Source of the DNA: Streptomyces sp. WAC 04229
Lineage (GTDB): Bacteria > Actinomycetota > Actinomycetes > Streptomycetales > Streptomycetaceae
Direction of reading: 5' to 3'
Assembly: GCF_003947455.1 (NCBI RefSeq)
Contig: NZ_QHJH01000001.1
Span: forward strand, 62,001-126,000
DNA: 64,000 nt
Below the pieces are notes generated by a model. That model saw only the letters and a program-made list of their open reading frames with translations, did not search any database and was not told where the DNA came from. Numbering within the stretch: the stretch's first letter is position 1; each line of letters begins with the position of its first letter. Below are positions 37,500 through 50,597 of this stretch, in pieces. The position numbers and the translations under genes are program-made.

Positions 37500-38591
37500 G
37501 TGCGCACCGTCGGAGTGGAGGAGGAACTCCTCCTGGTCGACCCCGCGACCGGAGAGCCACGGGCGCTGTCCGCCGCCGTGCTGGCCAGGGCGTCGCTGGA
37601 CGACGCCGGACAGGACGTGTTCGAGAAGGAACTGCACGAGCAGATGCTCGAGTTCGCCACCCATCCGCAGGCGGACATGGAGCGGCTGCACACGGAGATC
37701 GTCCGCTGCCGTGAGGAGGCGGGCCGGCACGCCGGGGGGATCGGGTGCGCCGTCGCCGCACTCGCCACCTCACCGCTGCCGGTGACCCCGTCCATCGGCG
37801 TGAACCGCCGCTACGAGTGGATGGCCGACCAGTACGGCGTCGTCGTCCAGGAGCAGCTGGTCCTCGGCTGCCACGTGCACGTCTCGGTCGGCTCCGACGA
37901 GGAGGGCGTCGCGGTCATCGACCGGGTGCGGCCCTGGCTGCCGCTGCTGACCGCGCTGAGCGCGAACTCCCCGTACTGGCAGGGGGAGGACTCCTCGTAC
38001 AGCAGCTACCGCAGCCGGGTCTGGCAGCGGTGGCCGTCGGCCGGTCCGACGGAGCTGTTCGGTTCGGCCGAGCGCTACCACCGCCGGGTGGCGGACATGC
38101 TCGCCACGGGCACGATCCTCGACGACGGGATGGTCTACTTCGACGTCCGGCTCTCCCAGCGCTATCCGACGGTCGAGTTCCGGGTGGCGGACGTCTGCCT
38201 GGACGCGGGGACCGCGGTCGTCCTCGCCGCCCTCGCCCGCGCGCTGGTCGAGACGGCCGCCCGGCAGTGGCGCGCGGGCACCGAGCCGGACGGGCACAGC
38301 GTGAGTCTGCTCCGCCTGGCGGCCTGGCGGGCGGCCCGCTCCGGGCTGACGGAGGAGCTGCTGCACCCCGCGACGATGCGGCGGATGCCCGCCGCGGTGG
38401 TCGTACGGGCGCTGGTGCAGCACGTCGAGGAGGCGCTGGCCGACCACGGTGACCTCGACCGGGTGCGCGAGGGCGTCGAGACGCTGCTGCGCCACGGCAA
38501 CGGCGCCCGGGTGCAGCGCGAGCTCTTCGAGCGCACGGGCAGTCTGCGTGAGGTCGTCACCGCGTGCGTGCGCCGGACCCAGGCGGCCTGA
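37500..38591 (+). CDS. Carboxylate-amine ligase, GCS2/YbdK family
   Basis: A 363-residue ATP-grasp-like ligase related to glutamate-cysteine ligase type 2. RTVGVEEELLLVDPATGEP is the family's opening active-site strand with metal-binding Glu residues, and FEKELHEQMLEFATHP, LVLGCHVHVSVGSDEEG and TVEFRVADVCLDAG are its other conserved blocks. YbdK-type members have weak glutamate-cysteine ligase activity and an uncertain natural substrate. GTG at 37500 has GAGAGG 9 nt upstream; the region 37437-37499 in the same frame is not family-like. 73 bp after glgB on the same strand, so possibly co-transcribed, though no functional link to glucan is obvious. Confidence 0.88.
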   Translation: MRTVGVEEELLLVDPATGEPRALSAAVLARASLDDAGQDVFEKELHEQMLEFATHPQADMERLHTEIVRCREEAGRHAGGIGCAVAALATSPLPVTPSIGVNRRYEWMADQYGVVVQEQLVLGCHVHVSVGSDEEGVAVIDRVRPWLPLLTALSANSPYWQGEDSSYSSYRSRVWQRWPSAGPTELFGSAERYHRRVADMLATGTILDDGMVYFDVRLSQRYPTVEFRVADVCLDAGTAVVLAALARALVETAARQWRAGTEPDGHSVSLLRLAAWRAARSGLTEELLHPATMRRMPAAVVVRALVQHVEEALADHGDLDRVREGVETLLRHGNGARVQRELFERTGSLREVVTACVRRTQAA

Positions 38592-38723
38592 ACCGAGATC
38601 ACCGGGCGGACACACTTCTGCCGTCCCGGCCCCCCGCGGCCTGCGGCTCGGCTAGATTCCGAGCACCGCCGGCCACGGTACTCGTGGGTGGTGTCACCGT
38701 CCGTACACGTCAGGAGCCAGCGT

Positions 38724-40634
38724 ATGCGCGACCTCGCTCCCGCTCCCCGGCCCGTCCCGCCGCTGACCGGCGGACTCGCCGACAGCCTCTTCGAGACGGC
38801 CGCCCGCACGCCGACCCTGCCGATGCTCGCGCGCCGCCGCGGTCCCGACTCCGCGGTCTGGGACGAGGTGACGGCGGTGGAGGTCCGCGACGAGGTGGTC
38901 GACCTGGCCAAGGGGCTGATAGCGAGCGGGATCCAGCCGGGCGACCGGGTGGCGATCCTGGCCCGTACCCGGTACGAGTGGACGGTCTTCAGCCACGCCC
39001 TGTGGACGGTGGGCGCCGAGGTCGTGCCGATCTACCCGACCTCCTCGCGCGACCAGGTCGAGTACATCCTTCGGGACGCCGGCTGTGTGGGCGTGCTGGT
39101 CGAGGACGAGCAGAGCGTGATGACCGTCGGCTCGGTGTGCGCGTCGCTGCCGGCCCTGCGGCACGTCTGGCAACTGGACGCGGGGGCGCTGGACGCGCTC
39201 GTGGCGCGCGGCGAGTACCTCCCGTTCGCCACCGTCGACTCCATGCGCCGCATCGTGCTGCCGGACTCCACTGCCGTCGTCGCCTACACCTCGGGGTCGT
39301 CGGGCCGGGCCATGGGCTGTGCGCTCAGCCACCGCGGGCTGGCCCTCCCCTGCGACACGCTGATCGCGGGCTGGGGCCACACGGTGGCGCCGGAGGGGGA
39401 GCAGGGCGCGGTCCTCGCCTACCTCCCCTTCGCGCACGTGTACGGGCTGATGATCCAGACCCTGTGTGTGCGGGGCGGGCTCCTGATGGCCCACGAACCC
39501 GCGATGACCGGCGAGGCGCTCTCCTCGGCCCTGCGTTCCTTCCGTCCGACGTATCTGTACGCCGTCCCGTCGGTGCTGGAGAAGCTCTACAAGACTTTCC
39601 TGCGCACGGCCCAGCAGGCGGGGCGCGGGGCCCTGTTCGAGCGGGCCGCCGGCACGGCGCGGGACTTCGCCGGGGCGCTGGAGCGCCAGCGGCTGGGCAG
39701 GGGGCCGGGGCCCGGCTTCGACCTGCGGCTCCAGCACGCCCTGTACGAGCGAACGGTGTACCGCCGGCTGCGGAACGCGCTGGGGGGACGGGTGCTGCGG
39801 GCGACGTCCGGCGGCTCGCCGCTCAGCCGCGAGCTGTCCCTCTTCTGGGAAGGCATCGGTGTCTACGTCCACGACGGCTACGGTCTGACGGAGACCAGCG
39901 GCGGACTGACGATGCAGCCACTGGGCCGGGAGAAGTCGGGCACCGTGGGGCAGCCGTTGCCCGGCGTGGAGATCCGGCTGGCCGACGACGGGGAGATCCT
40001 CGTGCGCGGGCCGTCGCTGTTCCAGGGGTACGTCGGCGACGAGGCCGCCACCCGCCAGGTGATGCGCGGGGGCTGGCTGGCCACCGGCGATCTCGGGCAC
40101 CTGGACGACGAGAACTATCTGGCGATCACCGGCCGCAAGAAGGACGTCATCATCACCAGCGGCGGCAAGAGTGTCGCCCCGGCCGCCCTGGAGCAGCGGC
40201 TGCGGATGCACCCGCTGGTGCACCAGGCGGTGGTGGTCGGCGACAACCGGCCCTGTGTCGGTGCCCTGATCACACTGGACCCGGAGTTCCTGACGCACTG
40301 GCGGGCGGCGCTGGCCGCGCAGGGCGACACCGCGGCCCGTGAGGCACGCGAGGAGAACGCGCTGCGGGAGGAGGTCGCGCGGGCCGTGGCCGCCGCCAAC
40401 AGCGCGGTGTCCCGCTCGGAGTCCATCCGGGTCTTCCGCGTCCTGCCGGAGCCCTTCGACGTGGCGAACGGGCTGCTCACCCCGTCGATGAAGCTGCGCC
40501 GGGACGAGATCGTGCGGACCTACGCCCTGGAGATCGACGCGATGTACGAGGCGCGCTCGCACCGCCGACCGCCGCAGCCGCCGCCCGAGGAGCCGGCCGG
40601 CTGGGAGGAGTCGGACAGCGTGTTCCTGCGCTGA
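38724..40634 (+). CDS. Long-chain fatty acid-CoA ligase/AMP-binding protein with altered P-loop
   Basis: A 636-residue acyl-adenylate-forming enzyme. Conserved blocks: FYPTSSRDQVEYIL region (A2), GYGLTETSGGLTMQP (A5), GWLATGDLGHLDDENYLAITGRKKDVI (A7-A8) and TPSMKLRRDEI near the C-terminus, which supplies the A10 Lys. The AMP-binding P-loop reads AYTSGSSGRAMGCALSHRG, lacking the usual PKG Lys, where most members have SGTTGxPKG. It probably activates a fatty acid, but the change makes catalysis less certain. GGAG 8 nt before the ATG at 38724; a GTG at 38688 is in frame. A TAGATT hexamer at 38653-38658 could be a -10. Confidence 0.85.
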   Translation: MRDLAPAPRPVPPLTGGLADSLFETAARTPTLPMLARRRGPDSAVWDEVTAVEVRDEVVDLAKGLIASGIQPGDRVAILARTRYEWTVFSHALWTVGAEVVPIYPTSSRDQVEYILRDAGCVGVLVEDEQSVMTVGSVCASLPALRHVWQLDAGALDALVARGEYLPFATVDSMRRIVLPDSTAVVAYTSGSSGRAMGCALSHRGLALPCDTLIAGWGHTVAPEGEQGAVLAYLPFAHVYGLMIQTLCVRGGLLMAHEPAMTGEALSSALRSFRPTYLYAVPSVLEKLYKTFLRTAQQAGRGALFERAAGTARDFAGALERQRLGRGPGPGFDLRLQHALYERTVYRRLRNALGGRVLRATSGGSPLSRELSLFWEGIGVYVHDGYGLTETSGGLTMQPLGREKSGTVGQPLPGVEIRLADDGEILVRGPSLFQGYVGDEAATRQVMRGGWLATGDLGHLDDENYLAITGRKKDVIITSGGKSVAPAALEQRLRMHPLVHQAVVVGDNRPCVGALITLDPEFLTHWRAALAAQGDTAAREAREENALREEVARAVAAANSAVSRSESIRVFRVLPEPFDVANGLLTPSMKLRRDEIVRTYALEIDAMYEARSHRRPPQPPPEEPAGWEESDSVFLR

Positions 40635-40640
40635 ACCGCG

Positions 40641-40669
40641 CCCGGGGGTGACAGGGCCGTCACCCCGGG
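40641..40669 (+). terminator. Hairpin after the acyl-CoA ligase
   Basis: CCCGGGGGTGAC (40641-40652) pairs with GTCACCCCGGG (40659-40669) with one bulged G and a 6-nt loop, 7 bp after the stop codon. Confidence 0.7.
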
Positions 40670-40789
40670 TCGCACCGGCAGGACCGGGCACACCGACGCG
40701 AATGGCCTCGGCCGTCTCGGGAACTAACAAACGAAGGGAATGCGAAGGAAGGACGACGCCCGGCCGGTGCCGGGCCCGGGGAAGGCGAG

Positions 40790-41224
40790 ATGGCAGCCGA
40801 GTCGCGTAGGGACAGGACACTGGCTTCCGAGGAGATCACGAGCCGCACGGCAAGCTTCACCGGGGAACTGCACAATGTGACCGGTGCGCGGCTGGTCGCG
40901 GAGGAGTTCCTCTACGACCTGGCCCGTGCGGCGCCTCCCGCGGCGCCCGAGCACTGGGACGACATCCTCCTCGTGGTCACGGAACTGGCGGCCAACGCCG
41001 TGCAGTACGCCCCCGGGCCGTTCCAGCTGCGGCTGCGCCGTACCTTCGACGGCGTGCACGTGGTCATGCACGACACCAGCGTGACCGAGCCCGCTCCGCG
41101 CCCCTTCCATCCGAGCAACGGCGGCGGCGGCATCGGCTGGCATCTGATCCACACCCTGTCCGACCAGGTGAGCGTCGTCACCGGTGAGCGGGGCAAGGAC
41201 ATCCACGTCTTCCTGCCCTGGTGA
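40790..41224 (+). CDS. RsbW-like ATP-binding regulatory protein
   Basis: A 144-residue single HATPase_c_2 domain. The N box is VTELAANAVQYAPGPF, the G1 position reads HDTSVTEPAPRPF rather than DxGxG, and the G2-like loop is GGGGIGWHLIHTLSDQVSV. Small proteins like this in Streptomyces act as partner-switch kinases on STAS antagonists or as anti-sigma factors. The first member of a run of stress-signalling genes. The start ATG has GGCGAG nearby and follows a ~120 bp leader. It converges on another protein of the same family (41234-41686) with 9 bp between stops. Confidence 0.8.
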   Translation: MAAESRRDRTLASEEITSRTASFTGELHNVTGARLVAEEFLYDLARAAPPAAPEHWDDILLVVTELAANAVQYAPGPFQLRLRRTFDGVHVVMHDTSVTEPAPRPFHPSNGGGGIGWHLIHTLSDQVSVVTGERGKDIHVFLPW

Positions 41225-41233
41225 CCTCGCGGG

Positions 41234-41686
41234 TCAGGGGCTCGCGGGGCGCAGGGGAACCAGCACGCTGATCGTCTTGCCGCCGCCCTCCCGCAGGTCC
41301 ACGGCGATGTCCCGGGCCAGCCGGGCGACCAGCGGCCAGCCGTAGCCGCCTCCGGGGTGCGTGGTGGGGAAGGCGTACACCGCCCGGGGCACCACCGCGC
41401 TGTGGTCGTGCACGGCGATCCACAGTCCCTCGGGCGTCGGCCGCACCTCGAAGCCGGCCAGTCCGCCACCGTGCCGGATCGCGTTGGTGACCAGCTCCGA
41501 GACCACGAGCAGCAGGTCGACGACGTCCTCGTCGCGGACGATACGGCCGGGGCCGCCCCACTGGGCGCGCGCCACCGACTCGGCGTACGCGCGTGCCGCC
41601 GCCGCGCTGTCCACCACGGCCGGCGCCGGCACCCCCACCGGGGCGGCAGCGGGCGAGGCCGTGATGATCCCTTCACTTGGTTCCAT
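41234..41686 (-). CDS. RsbW-like ATP-binding regulatory protein
   Basis: A 150-residue HATPase_c_2 protein. N box: VSELVTNAIRHGGGLAGF; G1 position HDHSAVVPRAVYAF; G2: HPGGGYGWPLVARLARDIAVD; last strand GGGKTISVLVPLRP. The preserved Asn in the N box and Gly-rich lid suggest ATP binding. Likely a kinase or anti-sigma factor for one of the STAS or sigma proteins in this region. ATG at 41686 with GGGGA ~10 nt upstream. Lies just downstream of the PRC-barrel gene (53 bp) on the same strand, so the two probably form an operon. Confidence 0.82.
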   Translation of the reverse strand: MEPSEGIITASPAAAPVGVPAPAVVDSAAAARAYAESVARAQWGGPGRIVRDEDVVDLLLVVSELVTNAIRHGGGLAGFEVRPTPEGLWIAVHDHSAVVPRAVYAFPTTHPGGGYGWPLVARLARDIAVDLREGGGKTISVLVPLRPASP

Positions 41687-41739
41687 GTCGTGGGTCCCCG
41701 TTTTCAGCGTGTTTCCGCGTGCTCTCTTCCGGCGCCCGG

Positions 41740-42105
41740 TCAGGTCGCGGGAGTCTCCCGCGGCGGCAGCCGATGGTAGTAGTCGCCGACGGACGCCAGG
41801 TAGTCGCGGTCCATCGTCTCGCTGTCGGTCCGGAACCGCGGCGCGGCCTTCACCTCGGCCCTGGTGCAGGTCAGCGTGACCGTGCGGGACTCGGGATCGA
41901 TGCCGCGGACCACGCCGACCGGCACCAGCACGCTCCGGCCGAACACCCAGACTCCGGTGTCGACGACCAGGTGCTGCATGCCGAAGTGCTCTGCCTGCCG
42001 GTCCACGTGCCCGATGGTTCCGTCGTCGGCGACGACGGTGCAGTCCGCCAGGTCCTGTCCCTCCACGTGACCGCTGTCCGCCGCGTACGACCAGATGCTC
42101 TCCAT
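41740..42105 (-). CDS. PRC-barrel domain protein
   Basis: A 121-residue protein, recognisable as a PRC-barrel: DLADCTVVADDGTIGHVDRQ at the N-terminus, then FGMQHLVVDTGVWVFGRSVLVPVGVV and the beta-strand RTVTLTCTRAEV, followed by a helical tail. PRC-barrel proteins bind RNA, photoreaction or stress components; in Streptomyces such small members are often stress-induced. No enzymatic role is implied. ATG at 42105 gives MESIWSYAADSG; a GGGAAGGG run lies rather far upstream. Divergent from the poly-HAMP kinase across a 312-bp gap. Confidence 0.75.
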   Translation of the reverse strand: MESIWSYAADSGHVEGQDLADCTVVADDGTIGHVDRQAEHFGMQHLVVDTGVWVFGRSVLVPVGVVRGIDPESRTVTLTCTRAEVKAAPRFRTDSETMDRDYLASVGDYYHRLPPRETPAT

Positions 42106-42417
42106 CGGCACGCTGTCCCTTCCCTCCCGTTTCGGCGACCTCCGCGGAGCCGGTCCGGCCCCACAGCAGCAGATACCCGGCCGGAGCCACCGCATTCGGG
42201 CCCGCGGGCCGATCGGGGGCGGCGGAACGCCCCCGCGCAGGGGGGCGGCCCCGCTTTGTCCGCACCCCGCACCTGGGTTAATCTCGGGCGTATTTTCTCT
42301 TCGTGCGGATCCGTGAACAGCGGAAATGCCACGCAACAGCCCGGACCCACCCAATCGGTCCGGAGGGGGTCCGAGTCCTCGCTCCGAGGGCTCCTGGGGA
42401 GCGGAACGAGGGTGCGC
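42106..42417. other. Divergent gap between PRC-barrel gene and poly-HAMP kinase
   Basis: 312 bp, with no convincing gene. The least GC-rich part is about 42270-42310 (GGGTTAATCTCGGGCGTATT), where the kinase promoter is most likely. No palindrome or clear sigma consensus was found. Confidence 0.5.
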
Positions 42418-46416
<3,999 letters not shown>

Positions 46417-46513
46417 CCACACCGGCCCCCGTCCCGTACCAGGGTGGGCCCCACGGAGCGCGGCGCGGCCCGTCGCGCTCCGTGGCCCTCGCCGGCCGAG
46501 GAGCGTCCCCGTC

Positions 46514-49048
46514 GTGAGCAACTCCGAGCAGTCCCGCGAACCGGCCGCCGCCGCACCGCGGGAGACGTCCGCCGCACCGCCCCCGGCGCCCGGGCCCCCG
46601 CAGTCCTGCGCGCTCGACGGACCGGCCGTCGGCATGCGTGCCCTGACCCCGCTGTCGCCCGTGGGCCGGCTGGCGGCCACCGTCGACCGGCTCAGCAGCG
46701 AGGTACGGGCCGCCCAGGCGGAGGCCGAGGGCCGGGCCCTGATCGAGCTGGCCAAGGGCATCCTGGTGGCGCGGCTCGGCTGCGGCCCGGCCCAGGCGGC
46801 GCGGCAGCTCGCCGAACTGGCCGAGCAGTCCCGGGCGACGCCGCTGGAGTTCGCGGTCGACGTGATCAACCAGGCGGCACGGGACCGGATGTCGGAGGTG
46901 ACGGACGCCTTCCTCACGGCGACCGCCGCCGTGCGCTCCGAGTCCGACCGGGACCTCGGGACCGACGGGGACGGCGGGGACTGCGGGCGAGACCGGCAGC
47001 CCGGGGAGGCCGGGGCCGACTCCGCCGCCGTACGCCTGCGGGCCGCCGAGAGCGGCGCGCTGGCCGCGGGCGACACCCAGGCCGTGGCCGACTCCCTGCT
47101 GGAGCAGGCGTTGCGCCCGCTCGGCGCGGTCGCGGTGGCCATCTGGGCGGCCGGGTACGACGGGTCGCTCACCCTGGCCGGCAGCGCGGGGTTCTCCCCG
47201 GCCGAGGCCACCCGCTGGCGCTACGTTCCGCCGGACGTGGCGACGGTCGCCCGGTCCGGACTGACCGAGCGGACGGGGCAGTGGATCACGTCCCTGGCGG
47301 AGACGGGGCTGCCCAGCGTGGGCCGGCACCAGTATCCGGACGGCGGCAGGGTCGCCGTGCCCGCCGGCACCGGAGGACGCCTGCACGGCGTGCTGGAGAT
47401 CGCCTGGCCGGCGCCGCTGGTGCCACAGCCGCCGCAGGTGGTGCGCCAGGTGGAGGCCCTGGCGGAGCTGTGCGCGCACACCCTGGAGTCGTACACGCCG
47501 CCGAACGGCGCCGGGCAGCAGCCGCGGGTCATGCCGGACGCGGTGGAGCTGATGGACCTGGCCGACGGACTGTACGACCCCGCCCTGGTGCTGGTGCCGC
47601 ACCTGGACGCCGAAGGCCACCTGGCGGACTTCCGCATCCAGCACGTGAACGAGAGCTTCATGGACCCCGCCGGACGGCCGCGTGCCGTCGTGAGCGGCGC
47701 CCTGCTGCTGGAGGCGTACCCGATGGCCGCCGGGGACAGCGAGCTGTTCCGGAACGTGGAGCGGGTGTACGCCACCGGTGAGCCGTTCCGGGCCCGGAGG
47801 ATGAACCTGACCGCGCTGGTGGACCAGGTGGCGCTCTCGGCGGTCGCGGACATAAGCGCCAGCCGGCACGGCAACGCCGTCCTCCTCATCTGGCGGATCG
47901 AGGACGAGACGGCCCGGCTGGCCAGCCTCCTCCAGCACGCCCAGCGCCTCGGCCGCATCGGCGGTTTCGAGGAGAACCTGCTGACCGGCGAGATCACCTG
48001 GAACGGGCAGCTCTTCGACCTCTACGGACGTCCGCGGACGAGCACCCCGGTGCGGCTGGAGGAGCTGGCCGCCCACGCCCATCCGGACGACGCGGTCGCC
48101 ATCGGGCGCTTCCTGCGCACGCTGCTGCACCACCGGCGGCCGGCGTCGGCGGCGTTCCGGCTGCAGCGGCCGGACGGCGTGACCCGGCACGTACGGGTGG
48201 TGGCCGAGCCGGTCCTGGACACCGACGACCGCCTGCTCGTCGTACGGGGGGCCTATCAGGACATCTCCGCCCAGCACTGGACCGAGGTGGCGCTCGCCGC
48301 GACGCGCGACCAGCTGGCCCACACCGAGCAGCAGGCCATCGAGCGCAACCGGCTGACCCTGCAGTTGCAGCACGCCATCATGCCGCCGGCGCAGACCCCG
48401 TTGAAGATGCCCGAACTCCAGGTGGCCGTCCGCTACCGGCCCGCGGAGACGGAGCAGTTGGTCGGCGGCGACTGGTACGACGCCGTGATGCTGCCGAACG
48501 GGCTGGTGCTGCTGTGCGTCGGCGACGTGGCCGGACACGGCATAGAGGCGGCGACCAGCATGGTGGTGCTGCGCAACGCGCTGCGCGGGCTGGCGGTGAC
48601 CGGGGCCGGTCCGGGCCAGCTGCTGTCCTGGCTCAACATCGTCGCGCACCACCTGACGGGCGGTGTCACCGCGACCGCGGTGTGCGGGCTGTACGACCCG
48701 GCCCGGCGCACCCTGCGCTGGGCCAGGGCGGGCCATCTGCCGCCGGTGCTGGTGCGCGGCGTACGGGCGGAGCGGCTGCCCCTGGTCCGGGGGATGCTGC
48801 TGGGCGCGGTCGCGGAGGCGGCGTACGAGGAGGCCGAGGTGCAGCTGGCCGGCCAGGACACGCTGCTCATGTACACCGACGGCCTGATCGAGCGCCGGGA
48901 CCGCTCCGTGGAGGAGGCGCTGGACCAGTTGCTGACCACCGTCAGCCCGACGCCGACCACCCTGGACCAGCACCTGGACCGGCTGCTCACCTACAGCCGC
49001 TCGGACACCGACGACGACACGTGTCTGGTGGGCATCCGGGTCGGCTGA
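46514..49048 (+). CDS. ANTAR-GAF-PAS-SpoIIE multidomain PP2C phosphatase
   Basis: An 844-residue cytosolic phosphatase. Near the N-terminus (about 60-125) is an ANTAR RNA-binding domain: EGRALIELAKGILVARLGC and AARQLAELAEQSRATPLEFA. Next come a GAF-like domain (about 180-330), two PAS-like regions (about 340-470 and 475-600), and a SpoIIE/RsbU PP2C domain (about 615-844) with VGGDWYDAV, GDVAGHGIEAA and DTDDDTCLV metal-binding motifs. It should dephosphorylate STAS antagonists, while ANTAR usually binds nascent RNA hairpins, an unusual pairing. GTG at 46514 after GAGGAG. 97 bp after the hybrid kinase, same strand, so kinase and phosphatase may act on one pathway. Confidence 0.85.
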   Translation: MSNSEQSREPAAAAPRETSAAPPPAPGPPQSCALDGPAVGMRALTPLSPVGRLAATVDRLSSEVRAAQAEAEGRALIELAKGILVARLGCGPAQAARQLAELAEQSRATPLEFAVDVINQAARDRMSEVTDAFLTATAAVRSESDRDLGTDGDGGDCGRDRQPGEAGADSAAVRLRAAESGALAAGDTQAVADSLLEQALRPLGAVAVAIWAAGYDGSLTLAGSAGFSPAEATRWRYVPPDVATVARSGLTERTGQWITSLAETGLPSVGRHQYPDGGRVAVPAGTGGRLHGVLEIAWPAPLVPQPPQVVRQVEALAELCAHTLESYTPPNGAGQQPRVMPDAVELMDLADGLYDPALVLVPHLDAEGHLADFRIQHVNESFMDPAGRPRAVVSGALLLEAYPMAAGDSELFRNVERVYATGEPFRARRMNLTALVDQVALSAVADISASRHGNAVLLIWRIEDETARLASLLQHAQRLGRIGGFEENLLTGEITWNGQLFDLYGRPRTSTPVRLEELAAHAHPDDAVAIGRFLRTLLHHRRPASAAFRLQRPDGVTRHVRVVAEPVLDTDDRLLVVRGAYQDISAQHWTEVALAATRDQLAHTEQQAIERNRLTLQLQHAIMPPAQTPLKMPELQVAVRYRPAETEQLVGGDWYDAVMLPNGLVLLCVGDVAGHGIEAATSMVVLRNALRGLAVTGAGPGQLLSWLNIVAHHLTGGVTATAVCGLYDPARRTLRWARAGHLPPVLVRGVRAERLPLVRGMLLGAVAEAAYEEAEVQLAGQDTLLMYTDGLIERRDRSVEEALDQLLTTVSPTPTTLDQHLDRLLTYSRSDTDDDTCLVGIRVG

Positions 49049-49162
49049 GGGCGGTCCGCGAACCCGTCCCGGCGGCCGTGCATGGGACCGGGATTCGGGG
49101 GTAATCGCCGGGCGCGGCGGATCACGACGGTCCGCCGCGACGCCGCGTTGTTGGAGGTACAC

Positions 49163-49555
49163 GTGCCCATCGCCCAGAACCCGTTGTCCGTCGAGGTGAC
49201 GCTGCCGCGGGAGGAGATCGCGCTGCTGAAGGTGGCGGGCTACCTGGACGTCGACACGGCGACCGAACTGCAGCATCACCTGGCCAACCAGCTCCACCAC
49301 GGCCGACGGCACTTCCTGCTGGACCTGTCGGAGGTCCCGTTCATGGACTCCTCCGGCATGAACATCATCCTGCGGGTCTACCAGGAGGCCCGGGAGCTGC
49401 CGGGCAGTGTGCACATCATCGCACCCGCCCCGGCGGTGCGGCGCGTCCTGGACCTGACCGGGGTGAGCATCACCGTGCCGGTCTCGGAGAGCACCGAGGA
49501 GGCCCTCTCGCGCGTCGACGCGCAGCCGGAGGGTCCCGACCTGCCGGAGGTCTGA
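49163..49555 (+). CDS. STAS-domain anti-sigma factor antagonist (RsbV/BldG-like)
   Basis: A 130-residue single STAS domain. The phosphorylation loop is LLDLSEVPFMDSSGMNIIL, with the Ser acted on by RsbW-type kinases, and KVAGYLDVDTATELQHHLA is the first beta-alpha unit. In its unphosphorylated form it should bind an anti-sigma ATPase and free a sigma factor; the adjacent PP2C phosphatase would reactivate it. GTG at 49163 has TTGGAGG 5 nt upstream. It follows the ANTAR-PP2C gene by 114 bp. The C-terminal ~15 acidic/proline residues (AQPEGPDLPEV) are likely disordered. Confidence 0.9.
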   Translation: MPIAQNPLSVEVTLPREEIALLKVAGYLDVDTATELQHHLANQLHHGRRHFLLDLSEVPFMDSSGMNIILRVYQEARELPGSVHIIAPAPAVRRVLDLTGVSITVPVSESTEEALSRVDAQPEGPDLPEV

Positions 49556-49706
49556 GCACCCGGCCCCGCCGCGCGGGGACCGGTCGTGCGGGAGCAGGTG
49601 TCGTGCGAGGTCGGAGGGTGGTTACAGTTGTCGCCCGGCAGAGTCACATCACCGCCGCACCGCTTCGCGCGCTGCGGGCGGCAGGAGCGGATGAGGAGTG
49701 GAACAG

Positions 49707-50597
49707 GTGCCGGAAGAGGGAACCGCGGGATCGCCCACGCTTGAGATCAGGGACTTCCTGCGGCGCCGCCGGGAGCAGATCGCCCAGCGCTGGGCGGACG
49801 AGCCCTTGTTCCGGGCCGTGTTCACCGTCTCGCGCGACGAGGCGGTCGAGGCGGGCAAGGCCGTGGTGGACGCGCTGGCTCAAGTCGCGGACGCGGAGCG
49901 GGTGGAGGATCCGGACGCCGCGGGATTCACCACGGTGCGCGAGCAGTTGGCGCGGATGGGCGCGGCCCGCTCCCGGGCGGGCCTGAGCAGCGCGCAGGTG
50001 TCGGGCGAACTGGCCACGCTGCGTTCGCCGGTCGAGAACCTGCTCCTGGCCGATCTGCCCGACGACTCCATCGAGCACACCCGTTCCTGTCTCGCCACGC
50101 TGGGTGTGCTGATGGGCACCCTGCGCGTCGTGGTGATGCAGACGGCGCTCAGCGAGGGGCAGGCACTGATCGACCGGCAGCGGCTGCAGTTGCTGGAGGT
50201 CGCCACTCCGGTGATCAAGCTGTGGGACGGCGTCGTGGCCGTGCCGCTGATCGGCACGCTGGACAGCGCCCGCAGCCAGGTGGTGATGGAGACTCTGCTG
50301 GAATCCATCGTGGAGCAGCAGGCGCGCTTCGCGATCCTGGACATCACCGGGGTCCCGACGGTGGACTCGCTGGTGGCCCAGCACCTGATGAAGACGGTCG
50401 CGGCGGCCCGGCTGATGGGCGCCGAGTGCATGGTCTCCGGCATCCGGCCGGCGATCGCGCAGACCATGGTCCACCTCGGTCTCGACCTGGGCAACGTGCC
50501 CACCCGTGCGAGCCTCGCCGACGCACTGGCGTACGTGCTGCACCAGCTCGGGGTCGGCATCGTGGCGCCCGGCGCGAACGGAGCGGTCACGCGGTGA
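49707..50597 (+). CDS. rsbR: RsbR-like stressosome co-antagonist
   Basis: A ~296-residue protein with an N-terminal RsbRD/globin-like helical domain (about 10-165: TLEIRDFLRRRREQIAQRWADE...) and a C-terminal STAS domain (about 175-290). The STAS loop reads ILDITGVPTVDSLVAQHLM, with Thr and Ser at the positions phosphorylated by RsbT in B. subtilis. With RsbS it forms the stressosome that holds RsbT until stress. GTG at 49707 is supported by GGAG 8 nt upstream; GTG at 49698 is also possible. GTGA overlap with the next gene proves operon organisation with rsbS, rsbT and the phosphatases. Confidence 0.87.
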   Translation: MPEEGTAGSPTLEIRDFLRRRREQIAQRWADEPLFRAVFTVSRDEAVEAGKAVVDALAQVADAERVEDPDAAGFTTVREQLARMGAARSRAGLSSAQVSGELATLRSPVENLLLADLPDDSIEHTRSCLATLGVLMGTLRVVVMQTALSEGQALIDRQRLQLLEVATPVIKLWDGVVAVPLIGTLDSARSQVVMETLLESIVEQQARFAILDITGVPTVDSLVAQHLMKTVAAARLMGAECMVSGIRPAIAQTMVHLGLDLGNVPTRASLADALAYVLHQLGVGIVAPGANGAVTR

